A stretch of 64,000 bases of DNA, taken from positions 48,720,079 to 48,784,078 of the forward strand of contig CM049309.1 in the NCBI GenBank assembly GCA_026874595.1. Reading direction: 5' to 3'. This document shows, one piece after another, positions 13,010 through 25,506 of the stretch (within the stretch, counting starts at the first letter, position 1; each line of letters starts with the position of its first letter). The notes under the pieces were generated by a model. It saw nothing but the letters and a program-made list of their open reading frames with translations. It did no database searches and had not been told where the DNA came from. Made by a program: the position numbers and the translations under genes. Origin of the DNA: Sipunculus nudus. Lineage: Eukaryota > Annelida > Sipuncula > Golfingiida > Sipunculidae.

Positions 13010-13453
13010 TACTGTGATTGCCTTTTTGTTTGAGAGGGTTTCCAATTTGTGATATTTGCGAGAGGGAAATTATCTCGAAAATAAAACGCTCATGAATAAG
13101 AGGCCCAATAGTCTAAGGGAAGTTGTAAATCAAAAGATTATTATAAACAATAATAGATCTTGTTTGTTACCTCTTAATCAAAGACTGCTATAATAAATGA
13201 TATCAAAATTGAAAGATGTCAAATAATCTGCTGATAATGAACAAGAATTTCCACTCACTCAATGCTTCCGGGAGGAGTCGTCCAATTTTTATGATTTGTT
13301 TACAGATTCTTTTTATTATAATAAATTCAAATTATAATTGATACACTGTGTAGTTTACAATATGGGCAGACTGCAAAAATTGAACTATCTCAAATAATGA
13401 TCATGTGAAAATCATGAAATTTTAACCCCACAAATATGAAGCCAACCACAGTA
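13010..13453. mobile_element. Mariner-type MITE, copy 1
   Basis: The ends are inverted: CTGTGATTGCCTTTTTG at 13012 and, read on the minus strand from 13451, CTGTGGTTGGCTTCATAT. Each end is flanked by TA (13010-13011 and 13452-13453), the target duplication of Tc1/mariner elements. At about 440 bp, without a coding frame, it is a MITE. A second copy in the same orientation lies at 36322-36694 and shares blocks such as AAATAATCTGC.(A/G)ATAATGAA. It stands less than 60 bp downstream of Src exon 2, inside the Src intron. Confidence 0.75.
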
Positions 13454-13506
13454 TAAAAAAAAAAACCTGAGTGTCACAGATTTCTGTAAAGATTTACGTC
13501 ACCTAC

Positions 13507-13628
13507 CTGAGAGGGAGTAATCATTTCTCCTACTTTCACTGTCACGAATGAGGAAGGCTCCGTGGTCATTTTCTGGCAGTAATAACTTTTTCTCTGCTTC
13601 TATCCTTTTTATCCTCCCGAAATACCAA
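13507..13628 (-). CDS. Src-family kinase, coding exon 2 (start of SH2)
   Basis: This exon completes the codon split at the end of the preceding coding exon (P137) and encodes residues 138-177, starting [20 protein letters not shown]. The SH2 signature FLIRDSES follows, with R165 as the arginine that binds the phosphotyrosine phosphate. The exon ends at YSLS with one base of codon 178. The acceptor is TTTGTGTTTACAG before 13628 and the donor is GTAGGT from 13506. Residues across the junction (SLESEP/WYFG) match the SH3-SH2 linker of Src-family kinases, so the join is secure. The following SH2 and kinase exons were not found further left in the window. Confidence 0.93.
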
Positions 13629-16327
13629 CTGTAAACACAAATACAAAGATACATGTAGAATCATCAGAAACAAGGGAGACAGTCCATGAAGTCAATGCTT
13701 GTATCTTTTGTTTAATAATAATATTATTACATCCGGATACATGGAACCCAACACAGTCTTCAATGGGGTATTTGTGGTTTATGCTATATCATGGATTTTG
13801 ACTCTTGGCCAGTTGTATATGAATGTACGTACATGTACACTAATGTGCATCAATGACAACTCCAGCAATAAACAAATAGATCAGTGCCATACCAGTACAC
13901 TACAATGCCACTACCTGACAATGAAATACATACATCAGTACTACAACCAAAAATACATATTGTACCAGTCTTTACTACAATACCATCCAGTGCAAATTGC
14001 TTCAGATATAAACATAAACATTTATTTGTACCAGATTTATTCTGTCTACTTTTCTCTATATTTATGTGTGTATAAAAATCATGTAGATAATTTTTTTAAA
14101 AGATTCACACATCATCAATTTTTACACATCTGTTACCCTTGTATTTAGGCTAAATTCTTATCTGAACTTCATTTCATTATAATGAATCTGCATAAGATTC
14201 AGTGCATGGTTCATGATACAAAGCTTTTTAAGTAAAAGAAAAATAAAATTTTGCACACCATGAAATTTCATATGTTTCAATATAAAAAGATTTCTTTAGT
14301 GATGAACCGCTAGTCCTATCAGTTTAATGCTTTTATTTAATCACATAGGGACAGAGTCTGACAGACTAACATTTAATTTATATAAGTGACCCAACACAGA
14401 GTTCATTAACTAATAACTTTACTGTTAATGTTAACATATATAAAGAAGGATGATCGATAACAAATTGTATGTTTAGGGGTCAAGGAATACAAGGTTTGCT
14501 TTTTTTTTATTACACAAACTGGAGGACTGGCCATGTTGGGCCTGCCCAGTGCCTCGGTTTTAAGTCATATTTAACATAAATAATTCAACAGCTTCTCAGA
14601 TACCATTGTTGTAGTAAAAGACCAACCCTGGGAAGTCACTTAGATTAACAAAGTTAACTGGCTAGATCAAGCCTGGACATGTGGCCGATCCAAACACCTG
14701 ACATCTAACTTATTATTTATCAGTCAATTAGCCTTGGATGGCAGCACACAAGAAACAAAGGATACCACAACATCAGAAGCAGACAAGAATCATACTTGTG
14801 TCCTCCAGAAAATGGCCAAACGTAAGGACAATTTGACACAAGCATACAAAATTCATATGGGGCTTTTTCATCTGACTTCTTCAGCATTCCCAAGAAAGGT
14901 TATCTTTTCACCAGTATTTGGCTGTTTACATTTTAGGAAATTTAATCAGTGACACCGAAAAAAATATGTCACTATACCTTTGGAGTGAACAGTCATGGCA
15001 AAGGGACAAATCCTTTATTGTTGATAGTAATATTGGTTCTTCCCTCATAGACTAATGTCTCTCATTTTTCTTTAAATTTCACCACACTATTACTTTGGCT
15101 AAAAAAAACTAGGTTCTTGGTTCACTGTGTCTGATCAAGTGGAAAACTATAAAAGAAAAATATTTTTTTTCATTTTTTTTTCAGTTCCTCTTGTGATATA
15201 TGTACCAGTTGGTCAATTACTAAAAAATACAAACTATTTTTTAATACATATGAGGCTTTATATTTAACATACAAGTGCTCTGAGAAAATAAGCTGATGGC
15301 ATTATTCCATATCATCCAGGAAAGAATAACATGCTCTGTGTGTTTGACAATATTTCACTTGACTTAATTATGTCAGTATCAAGAAGCATTATGCTGACCT
15401 TTATTTGACCCCTAGTGTGTCACTTGTGAAGTGTTTCATGGTTTTGTAAATATCGAAAAACTGTGGAAGCTTTTCTTACCTTCACTGTTGCAATAACCTG
15501 TATGATTAGCATGTATGGACATAAACTTATTTAACCAACCCAGTATATTTATTTTAATTAAACAAGGAAATATTACAAGTAAAATATCATGATATTGCTT
15601 ACAAATCTGTAATATAAAGTGTTAAAATGTTATAGGGCACTTAACAGGATATAATCTTTGTTACTGACCCTACAGAAGGAAAAGTATGTCAGATTTACTA
15701 GAAAAGTATTAATCAGCCTGTTGAAGAAGACAAGTCGGCATCATCAGATTTTACATTACAGAATTATTATTTAAAGTATAACATTTTTCAAAGTATGATG
15801 AAGAACCGTACTAACACTGCTGAAATTAAGAAAACAGTCCATTTTGCAGATTGTGGCGTTATTGAGGGTTGCGTATACAAATGAAAAGTGACTCAAGCTG
15901 ATTTTTATACAAGGAATTGTCTCACATAGTTTATCTAATTTGTTAATGATATTAAAATGTGAAAGGGACTCCAAGGATATTTAACCAGTAGGAAGCGAAG
16001 GTTGTTGTTTTAACTCGATTCTGTGTGTGTGTACGCACAATATCTGGAGTTGGTATAATGGATGTTAATGAAATTTATCATATATGTTGGTATTGTGAAA
16101 AATGTCCACGAAGTTCAATAATGCGGTTTACAAAACAAAGCGTATATAACCAGGTAATGAGTGTTTTATGGGTTTTTATGCACATTTGTTTATACTTAGA
16201 TGTAGCATGTGACAATATGGCCAACTTTGGAGTGCGAGTACTGACATCACAAAGGACAATGTCAAACATCACTTTACGTGCCATTTTCCTGAAAGGTGTA
16301 AGTAATTAACCAACATACATCACTGAA

Positions 16328-16356
16328 GGGGGGCGGGGAGGGGGGGGGGGGGGGGT
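16328..16356 (+). repeat. G-run with quadruplex potential
   Basis: About 29 bases that are nearly all G, with single C and A interruptions, inside the Src intron. It contains at least four G-tracts in a row, so the plus (non-template-like) strand could form a G-quadruplex. No coding or regulatory role is visible. Confidence 0.7.
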
Positions 16357-16477
16357 TATGGTTGTTGTTCATTATGTTTATAATCAAGGACAGCAACACC
16401 ACAATGTCAAGGGTGTTTTTCAAAATATTTTCAGTTAAAAAGTCCCAAGAAATGACACAGGTTTAATGAACATTCCA

Positions 16478-16503
16478 CAGCACCAACTTTGAAGTTGGTG
16501 CTG
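16478..16503. repeat. 26-bp near-perfect palindrome
   Basis: CAGCACCAACTT and AAGTTGGTGCTG are separated by only TG, giving 12-bp perfect arms. The loop is too small for a microRNA hairpin. It could be a dimeric protein-binding site or the fold of a small inverted-repeat element. Confidence 0.7.
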
Positions 16504-19211
16504 AGTTGCATTATGTTTAACTCTACTAAATATTTTCATATCATGAAAGAGATCCCCTAAGTCAGGGTGTCACATGTACACATCAAATGATTTCTTTAAG
16601 TTTGTTCCATTTTGTTGGGACAATTTTATTAAAGTTATAAAGTATGAGGCCTCAGTCTGCCAGTTCATCAATCAGTCAGTCAACAAGTCAAGGTCATCTC
16701 CAGGGTCTTCATCTGCTGGGCCTCTCTGCCATAACAAAGGTACATGATCGCCTCTCTGTAACAACCATGAGGTAACTAACATAAGTTTCGTGCTGAATTA
16801 GTAAAGAGACTGATATGGTCTGCTTGTGTTCAGTGACTGAATTGATATATTAGTGTGTAATGGACGGAATTGAAGAATTTTAATATGTAAGGAGAACAGA
16901 CTGACTTGAGTCCATTGAGAATTATTAAGAAGATGACTGTCATGTGAATTGCTGAATTGTGTAAAATGAAGAATTACTACTGTGATGCATTACTGTCAAC
17001 ATCAGAGAGACAATTGTATAGATTAACGATAATGACAACTGTTCAGAATAAAGAGACTTGATTCCAATCTATCTCTTGTTATATCTGGGGCATTCCCCTC
17101 CAGCCTTATATCACTATAAAGCCACATTGATGTTTAAATATCACCATGTCAGCTAACAGTTTTCACATCTCTTCATGACATACACGCTGATGCTATATTT
17201 GACTGGTTCTAAACAATAACACCTGGTTACAGCTGAAGGGATCTATGAATAACCACTGGTTCATGTATATGCTAACATAACCATCCTGAGTGTTTGTACA
17301 GTGAGGTGATGTGAGGGAATCCCCTATACGTTTGTAGGCTCTAAAGCTCTTTTGCATCAACAAACTGTTGCTTATTTCAAATAGAATACTTATACTCCCG
17401 ACCAATCTTTTTTTTTTTTCTCAGGAACTTACTGGTAATACAGGGTGTTTTCTTGTCTAAGTATGTAGTTTTCATATTTTCTAAAATTTCAATGCACATT
17501 CAAAACAAACATTTGTCTTTTGAAGAGTGGTTCTACACCTCATTAAGCTTTAGTTATATAAAATAAACTTTTCCTAAGTAGGAACAGAGAAACATCAATT
17601 TTAAGAGGAAAATATTTTGTTATATTTACTAGTTACTTCTTAGTAGGCATCATGTTTCAACTGTAGTGTTATGCTTTTAACATAAGCTAGATGACAAAGT
17701 CCAAATTCAAGATACAATATCAGTGAAATAATTACAAGCTACAAGCTCAAAAGTGTGACAGACCTGTTCAGAATCCATGAGCAGATAACACCGGTTTCAT
17801 TATTAATTCATAACGTGGCTTACATTCCTAAATAGTAATTTGCTGAACACTTAACACAATTAATATTGGTAGTATCTTTGCAAAATCACACCTCGAAACC
17901 TCATGAGAATCTAATACCACATAGTGAAACAAGTACCATTCAGAAGACTAAGGGGTCAACCAATGAAAAAAAAATTACAAACATGACACCACTTTCATTT
18001 TACAACTATTACAAACTCTGTCCCATATTCCTATAAAATAGGCTACATAGCAATAAAATAAACACATAACAGTGTACAACTGGTACTACCTGTGCAAATT
18101 CACACCTTGAAAGTTAAATGAAGATGTGTTAGGTGTCAGCAGGCAATTTTGAACATGTGTCTTTCAAGTTACAGCTGAGTAATGGTTAAGGCTGTGACTT
18201 AAGTAATATGCCAGCTATTACATAGACAATTTTGTCTGACGAACTGAATATAAATTAAAATATCTGATGTGGTTCAGTTATCTTCACTGTGTGGATAAAA
18301 TGATTGTGTTAAAAATCTTTTAACACAATTTTCAGTTTTTCAGCAAATTCATAGCTTTGGAAAATATGAAATTGTGGGAGTTTTTTTGAAAGGGTAATGG
18401 TTGAACAATACCTGAAAGAAACAAATATCTTGTGCATATGATTCATGGAACTGGTCTATTAATATTTAAGAAATGTTTACTTGTAAAATTCTGCACTCAA
18501 TTCAGGGAAACATCCATTTTATAAAGCTTGCAGCTCTAAAACACTATTGAAGATGCAGCCTTTGGATTTGGTACACATTTCGTCTTGAACTTATAAATAA
18601 TATGAAGTATGATACAAATTCAGCAGGACAATGAGGAATATTGCCCAAGATCTCGTGATTAAATATGATTCAGTAATCAATTTCCTATGGAAAATAAATG
18701 ATTTCACATCCATAGAATCACTGAAGTGCTTTATTATATATGTGTGCCTGGCTGCTTCTTTAATTGGTATGATACTGAATGCTCTGGGCTATCAGGTATG
18801 GCAACTCAAAGACAGCCCAGCTGGCTATAAATCCACTCAGTAGGCATCCACTCAGCTAAGCCTGAGCCGGCCAGGGCCAGGCAGACTATCTGTTCACTTT
18901 GGTTTCTGAAGTGACCTGATCAGAAAAGTCCTGTAGGTTTGAACTATTTGCAATGGTGCCCCCCCCCCCCTTTGTGAATGTGATACAAAAAAAAATTCAC
19001 TTTAGTATAGGAAGCACCAAATCTATTTCATATTAACAGGACAATCAGTCATCACCATTACTGTCACACTGACAATAATCAAATAATTATTCAAAATGCA
19101 GTCATTAGTGACATATCTGGCAGTAACACTGACTGAGTTTGACAGCTGTCAAAATGGCAGACACATAAAACAATAGTGAAACACAGCCACAGGTACACTG
19201 TGCATACTTAC

Positions 19212-19621
19212 GGTTCTGATTCTAAACTTTTTATCTTTGCTACATAATTGGACGGAATGTAGCCTTTCTGTCCGGAACTTTTAGATCGGGCGTACCACCA
19301 GTCCCCTTGCGAGTCTGTGAGAATTTCAAGTTGTTCTCCTTTTTTAAAGCTCAAATCCTCATCCGTACGGGCATCATAATCATAAAGTGCAATGAATAAT
19401 TTAACATTAGCCTGAGATTCCTGTCTGGGAAGTTGTGCTTGTGGTCCAGGAGGCCCTATATCGGGGCCTTTATTGTCTCTACCCCCTGGTACAGTCCCAT
19501 TAGAGGACTGTTGTATTGCATCTACACCACTGCCTGATGTTGTGCCCGCTTGGGGATGACTGGGTCTGCTCCCTTCCTTTTTGGTTTGTGGGGAATTACT
19601 CGAGCTAAAACAATTCCCCAT
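19212..19621 (-). CDS. Src-family tyrosine kinase, coding exon 1 (N-terminus and SH3)
   Basis: Residues 1-136 plus two bases of codon 137 of a non-receptor tyrosine kinase that acts at the inner face of the plasma membrane. M1-G2 allows N-myristoylation and C4 allows palmitoylation (MGNCFSSS). Residues 9-70 form the low-complexity unique region. The SH3 domain spans about 76-131 with ALYDY (78-82), the DWW tryptophans (107-109) and PSNYV (123-127). The MGNC start and the [15 protein letters not shown] block most resemble the Src42A/FRK-like branch, not Src64/vertebrate SRC. The start codon has a good context (A at -3, G at +4). The donor GTAAGT follows at 19211. The gene is partial in this window: only SH3 and the start of SH2 are present. 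Confidence 0.93.
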
Positions 19622-20050
19622 TGTGCCCGCGACACCAAAACACTAAAATGTGGTACACGATGTGCGATATACTCCGTTTTTATGAATGAAAGATCCCAAA
19701 AGATAAGATCCACTGAGGAATTCAATCCCAACCAGTCATACGACATTAATCCAGCAACTCCCGTCCTTGACCTTCCCAGATTTACACCGGAACCCGGAAG
19801 TTATGACGTCGTTTGCTGCTCCCACTCCACTCGCCCAAGCGAAAAACACACACGACGCGGACATTAAAGACATATCAAAAGATACACTTGCAAAATTAAT
19901 AATCAAACATATCTTTATGGGATGATTTTGCATTTGCAACTGCTAGCAGGTGCTGTTACGATCGCGTATTAATACCGCACGTTCATTGGTTGGGCGTGAG
20001 CCTGTTGGCCCGGTTGTTGGTGAATCATGTCCCACAACACACCCACAAAT
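19622..20050 (-). promoter_or_regulatory. Probable Src-gene promoter and 5' leader
   Basis: A CpG-containing patch immediately upstream of the Src start codon, in otherwise AT-rich DNA. It holds CCGGAAGT at 19794-19801 (ETS consensus) directly followed by TGACGTC at 19804-19810 (CRE core), about 180 bp upstream of the ATG. On the minus strand there is a CCAAT box (CCAACCAATGAAC) near 19984-19996. No TATA box is evident, which suits a broadly expressed signalling gene. The transcription start cannot be placed from sequence, and an upstream untranslated exon is possible. Confidence 0.5.
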
Positions 20051-21550
20051 CACAAGGCTCGGCAGCTATTAGTCGCGTATCTGATGATCATTACTGGTAA
20101 CAATCAATGCATTTTTACTTTGAGGCCAGCCATCCTGTGTGAATGCTGTTGGCTCCACCCGTGATTAAGCTTATAATAAATCCGCTTTTCAAAATACTTT
20201 CATCCAATAAATCTGTTAAACTCTGGTTAGGCAGGATATTTAATATATTTTCCAGCTAAAAATCAGCTGGGTCTAGACATGCATATTATGAAGTCGTGTG
20301 GCGAGAAATAAAAATATTCGGGTGGCGTGAAAAGGGGGAGGGGGGCAAGAAAAAAATTGCATGGTGCCATGATATAGAAAATACTATAGTCACGCATTCG
20401 TTTAACCCCGTTGCATCATTCTAAATGTTGCAAAAAATAAGTAACAGAAATTAAAATTAATTGCTCAAGGAATATGTATATGGTACCGTCAACATCATTG
20501 CATATAACAGATAATAGATATACAGGGAAAATTAAATTACTTATAGACACATGCATACATTCCTGATATGCATGTTTACACGTGCACGTGATCATTCCTA
20601 ATCTCATTCGATTTTAAACTTCTTTTAACTTAATTCCATTGTAATTTAAATATAGGCCATGCCGTTTTAAGTTGAATAAGTCAAGAGAAGGACTTGCGGA
20701 CTTTCATTATATTAACCCGACCAAAGCCAGATCAGACACCTTGATTTCGATTTAGACATGCATACCGGTAATTATATGATAGCTTAACACGGGACAAGTC
20801 ACAATAATATAATATGAACGAGTGGCGACGGTGGTGTAAACAATAACAACCTGTTAATTGCTAAGGAAACCTTATTCTTAAAGCTGGCCTCGAGAAACCT
20901 ATATTATATTTGACTGTGTACGTGGCACCAAACCACTGTCAAACAGCTCCTACATGGTCCCGTCTAGGAAATGTCCGTTTTTTCGGGGATGATGCCAAGT
21001 GTGTCCTAAGGGGGTCATTTTACCCCCATACATCATGAGGAATTTAAAATCATATATCATTAAAATATATATAATATATATAAACATCCGTATAGGCTAT
21101 GTACATGCATGAGAGGGCCTATACTATCAGACGGATTATGCATGGAAAGATTAGAGATAACGAAGCATATACATGGTCAGATAACAAACGGGCGATGCAA
21201 TGATCAATATGTAGATATAACAGACGGAAGATGCATGAACAGCTATCAGACGGTCAATGCGTCATGACAATAAATCGCAGCTTAAATGAAACGATCTATA
21301 GTGTCTTTTAAACATTTCTTCACCTGACACTTGTCATTGCTTATAAGTCCAACAAATATTTATCTGTTAGGACATAACAATATATACTGAGCAAGTGATG
21401 GGGTTAGTTTTTGTTAACTGGGCCCGCGCCTTAATTCACGAAATTAGGCCAACTAAAAGGAACGAAACTGTGCTTCCAGTGTTCTTGAAAAAGCGCATAT
21501 GTAATGAACACATAATTGAATCAGTTAGCTCCACCATGCACCACCAACCC
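20051..21550. other. Gene-free stretch
   Basis: No exon, RNA gene or clear mobile element is recognised. AT-rich sequence leads into a long TA array. Confidence 0.4.
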
Positions 21551-21563
21551 TATATATATATAT

Positions 21564-21636
<73 letters not shown>
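21551..21636. repeat. (TA)n microsatellite
   Basis: 86 bases of almost pure TA with two short interruptions. It is the longest such array in this half of the window. Confidence 0.95.
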
Positions 21637-22174
21637 ATTGCGTATGGCGTGTGTGTCTTTGAAAAGCTATATCCTGTCGCATTCATATATGGAGATTTCT
21701 CGTTTAAATTACAGGTTTCTCAACCCGTGTGTTAATCTGATTCCGCATATCTTCCTGACTCGGTGTCCGCCATGAGACTCGTTGTGGCGTAGGTTATAGA
21801 TCAAAGAGGGTAACCATCGGCCCGATTACTTAGTGAGCCGGTCTGCCCTTAATTGGGTCTTGGGCTAGCGATGCTAATTGCCCCTCAGTGATCACCTGTA
21901 TTACAGCTACCCTAAGTGCGGGGGTGAGAGCTTAATATTTCAACTCATCACATATTGTTCGATCCTCATTGGTTAAATTAACGACCTAGTTAATCCTAAA
22001 TGTGTTATATACCTTACTCACACTCTGAGTACTGAGCAGTCAGTAAAATGTATTAATAAAACTTGCATGGAGTAAAATCCCACATGCACATTGTCATGCT
22101 TATCTGATAGATCGCTGTCAGTTTATTTCTCTGCTGGTTCAGTTTGCATTTAAATTGCTTGCTGTCGTGCGACC

Positions 22175-22376
22175 ATGCCTCTGAAAGAGCTCTCCTTGAA
22201 GGAGAAAGTGGCGTTAATCAAGGCGGCCACACCAGGACGCAGTCAGCATCAACTGGCTCAGCAGTTTAGCGTCGGTAAAACCTAAGTGCACGCAATATAG
22301 TATACTCAAGCGGAAGGCTAAATATATGACGTGTTATGTTCAAGATGTATTCAGTAAGTTGTTTTGGTATTGCCTC
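22175..22376 (+). pseudogene. Decayed pogo/Tigger-type transposase N-terminus
   Basis: Starting at ATG 22175, the frame reads MPLKELSLKEKVALIKAATP, then GRSQHQLAQQFSVGKT. This is the psq/CENP-B type helix-turn-helix found at the N-terminus of pogo-superfamily transposases. A TAA at 22283-22285 stands where a glutamine codon (CAA) is expected. Further on, the match continues in another frame from 22302 (ILKRKAKYM), so there is also a frameshift. The catalytic DDE part is absent. It is a broken transposon fragment with no sign of domestication. Confidence 0.75.
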
Positions 22377-22610
22377 TAGTGTTATTATGTGTTAATCATC
22401 AGTCACTATACGTATGTGTAAATGTACATTAATTTTTATCATGAATAAATATATAAAATAATTTTGTTTTATTTTCAGCTACACACAAAAAAACATTCAT
22501 AATAAGGACCCGTTAAGTAAAATATTTTGTTATAATTCACATTAAAGTTATGCAATTTAATACACATTACACATCAGCGTGTTATATGTGACCAAGGTAA
22601 GAGTTTCACA

Positions 22611-22684
22611 AATACGACCACCCCCAAATTACATCCACTTTCCTCAGTCCCCAGAGGTGGTCGTAATTGTGGGGTTCCACGTTC
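22611..22684. mobile_element. Probable pogo/Tigger terminal region
   Basis: TACGACCACC and GGTGGTCGTA form a 10-bp inverted pair with about a 33-bp loop. The right part reads, on the minus strand, GTGGAACCCCACAATTACGA, the style of terminal repeat found on Tigger-like elements. It lies about 240 bp downstream of the broken transposase fragment and is probably the right end of the same decayed element. The left end is not certain (perhaps CAGTCAGTAAAATG near 22040). Confidence 0.5.
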
Positions 22685-22689
22685 CATAT

Positions 22690-23227
22690 GTAGGGTACAT
22701 GTGTGGATCGAAAAGGCTATAACACAAACATTTTGTTTACATATGAATACACTATTGTTGTGTTCGTGTGGTCCTTAATCCTTCGTCATGAAAAAATATA
22801 CGCAGAATTTTAGATATCTGGTAACATCATTATGCGCCGTTTAATTTAACAGAAACAAACTAGTTAACGTTACACACGATCAATATGCATCTGGTATTCG
22901 CGTATTTTTCAACAACGATTTTCGTTAACCAAACGATAAGTCAACAGCTGTACATACATGCGTGGTTTCTGTTTGATGTTTGTTAGATTAATAGCTCAGA
23001 TTTATGTGTAGTTGGCCAATTAACCACCATGTTTCATTTTTGCCTTCTTGTTTAGAAATAAAATAAAAATAGACCTTTATCGCCACACTAGCCAAACCTG
23101 TCGGCAACTACCGACACCGAGTGTTCGGGTCAGTTATATCAACAACAAAAATTAAGAAGATCATATAACAAGAAAAATATATACGTATATATATATATAT
23201 ATGTATGTATATGTATGTATGTATGTT

Positions 23228-23264
<37 letters not shown>

Positions 23265-25372
23265 TTGACATGTGTATAATAGATATATTTCACAGTAATA
23301 ATGTTACTCATAATTAATACGATGTAGACATTTTCTGGAATTCGCGTTTCTCCAAGAACAAATTTTCCCTGGGTTAATTAACAATAAGACAACTAGAAAT
23401 ATGCATTCTCAGGAAAACAGGCCCCCGCCATGTGGGCGGTCTTTAAATACGTGGGGTACTCCGCGACCCGTGTTTTCATTACTTATTGGCCCATATTCCC
23501 AGGATCCATCATGCATATGTGACTGGACATTTGTGAATATTCCTTGAATTCATTCCTCGATTCGGATCATAAGCCAGACCCACACCAAAATCTAATCGAT
23601 TCTTTATTTGTCCATTCCCGAAGAGCCTGCATGCGTGAGTTATGTTGTGAACAAACACACAAACACACCCTCACCCATGCACACACATAAACACACCCAC
23701 GAACAGGAATGAACGCATACCCTCCTACAGCGGAGGCAATAAAGCTATAATACACAAAGAAATGGCTATTTCAACGGTAATTATAATTATAGTAGATATG
23801 TTAGTGTAGGTTAGATAGTGCCGATTTTAATGAACAATGCAACTGACCGGGCTCGGTGAGCTGTCACCTGACAAGAAACCCTCGATATAGCACTGACAAG
23901 TGGAAAAAAAGGGTTAAACCTGAAAATAGAAAACATGTTGATATAGGAAAAAATGTGAATTTATGTGATTTATTAAATAAATTTTATTTGTTATGTTCTA
24001 TTAGCGCAATGCAGTATTGTTTCAGTAAAACTAATTGAGAAGACATACTACAAATAATAGGAATATAGTACTGATAAATACGCTGCAGATGATACCGTTT
24101 GCTATAACAGCCAGTAAACCAGTGACGTAACACGGCTGATCGTGCATTTGATTGTGAACTCGGGTGAAAAATGTATTGGTAAGATCGCCATCATCGGAAT
24201 GAAAGTCTTGCGGGCGAACTAGACACATGGAGAGCCTTACAACCGTGTCGAACCCTTGCGGCAGGTCGAAAAACTATCTCTGCTCCATCATCTGGACCAG
24301 TCAAACGACTTGAGCGTCATCTGGCGAGGACCTGGGAAAACCATGTTTTAAATGTGTTCTTCTGCCAGTACTTGACACCTGAAAAGATCTGGTTCAATAC
24401 CTGAAGTTTTGGTACACTTGTGACTGGAGAAGTAGCGGTGTCTACGCTTTTACTAGGTCTTGGACACGGTCTTTCTTTGACAGACCTATGTCAGAGCTCC
24501 CAACGGCAGCTGGCATGGAAAAATTAACTTGCAAAAGTCCTTGCTTGATTTCTAAATAATACATTTTCCTTACCAGATGGAGCAAAATGTCCATAATCCG
24601 GAATATCTGCAGTGCTGTTAGCAGAGACAAGCTTGAGTGACCACAAGAGGCAAAAGTTGCCTTTTGGGTACTGCACAGGTCAAAATGCGGGAACGTAGAA
24701 GACCACCCTTCTGTACAAAGAAACATACATTACCAAATTAATATGTGTGGTCGAAAAAGATAAGAAAAACTAACGTTAACTGCGATATATTAATTGATAT
24801 ATATATATATATTGAATCCCGTCCAAGATGCTGTATTGAATAGGTCCCAGGAAATACCTCCCAGAAGTACTGGGGGTTATATAATTCACAGAATCGTCGC
24901 AGATGCATGCATGCCCAGCATGTGGATGTGGCAGGGATGACACGATGAAATTGTACTTCGCGTATAAGAAGAAGTTAACTGTTTAGTAGTGTTTACATTA
25001 ATTTTTAGTTTTCACTTGCGTTTGTATTTGATCATATTTATTCGCATTTCATTTGCATTTGGATAATTTGAAACATTTGCACTGAAATACGCTGAACACA
25101 ACCCTGATACATGCATATGACTCCCACGCTTCATGTGACCAACAGAAAAGTACTTACGGAAATGAAGGCGGTTACGTAGCTAGATTTTCACTTTGTTTTA
25201 TTTATTTACATGTATTTTTTTGTATTAATTACTCACTCGTGCGTAAATGTTAAGAGTATCGGCAGCGCATAGTGATATCGGTAAGTAGAATGAATGGCCA
25301 TTGCAGTACAGCTATACTCGTATGACTACAGTGGCACAACTCATAAATATGCCTTATCAACCCAATATGAAT
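22690..25372. other. Gene-free stretch with TA and CA-rich simple repeats
   Basis: No gene is supported. A TA/TATG array lies at 23177-23265, a short CA-rich tract at about 23655-23700, and a short TA run at about 24797-24812. The short open frames around 24031-24726 on the minus strand have no recognisable domain. Confidence 0.45.
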
Positions 25373-25506
25373 GCCCGCAGGCGCGGATTTTTTTCCCGGG
25401 GGGGGGGGGGGGGGGGGGTCAACGTGTGTCATTGTGTGATTATTTCGAGCATTTACCTGTCATTGTTTAAAATTGCCCCCCCCCCCCCCGATCCGCGCCT
25501 GGCCCG
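25373..25506. mobile_element. 124-bp MITE with CAGGCGCGGAT ends
   Basis: CAGGCGCGGAT at 25378-25388 is exactly inverted at 25491-25501, and GCCCG directly repeats on both sides (25373-25377, 25502-25506). A G-run lies just inside the left end and a C-run just inside the right, so the whole unit folds back. The ends resemble hAT-type CAGGGGCGGAT termini, but the duplication is 5 bp and not the usual 8. The element at 46069-46824 has the same two traits. Confidence 0.7.

Larger units (their letters stand above)
13629..19211 (-). other. Src-family kinase intron (between coding exons 1 and 2)
   Basis: A 5.6-kb intron with donor GTAAGT at 19211 and acceptor TTTACAG ending at 13629. It is AT-rich and contains no exon I can support. 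The 149-codon plus-strand frame at 13699-14148 is low-complexity and antisense to the gene. It holds a G-rich run (16328-16356) and a 26-bp palindrome (16478-16503), both listed separately. Confidence 0.85.

Noticed and set aside
1-13500. Search for the remaining SH2 and kinase exons of the Src-family gene on the minus strand
   Set aside because: No segment matched the expected KHYRIR, GGFFIA, HRDLAARN or KWTAPEA motifs; only chance partial matches were seen (for example near 1250).
13699-14148. 149-codon plus-strand open frame, the longest besides the aminopeptidase
   Set aside because: Low-complexity Asn/Tyr/Ile/His-rich AT-driven sequence with no domain, lying antisense in the Src intron and overlapped by another frame.
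16478-16503. Palindrome considered as a microRNA hairpin
   Set aside because: Arms are 12 bp with a two-base loop; a pre-microRNA needs about 22-bp arms and a larger loop.
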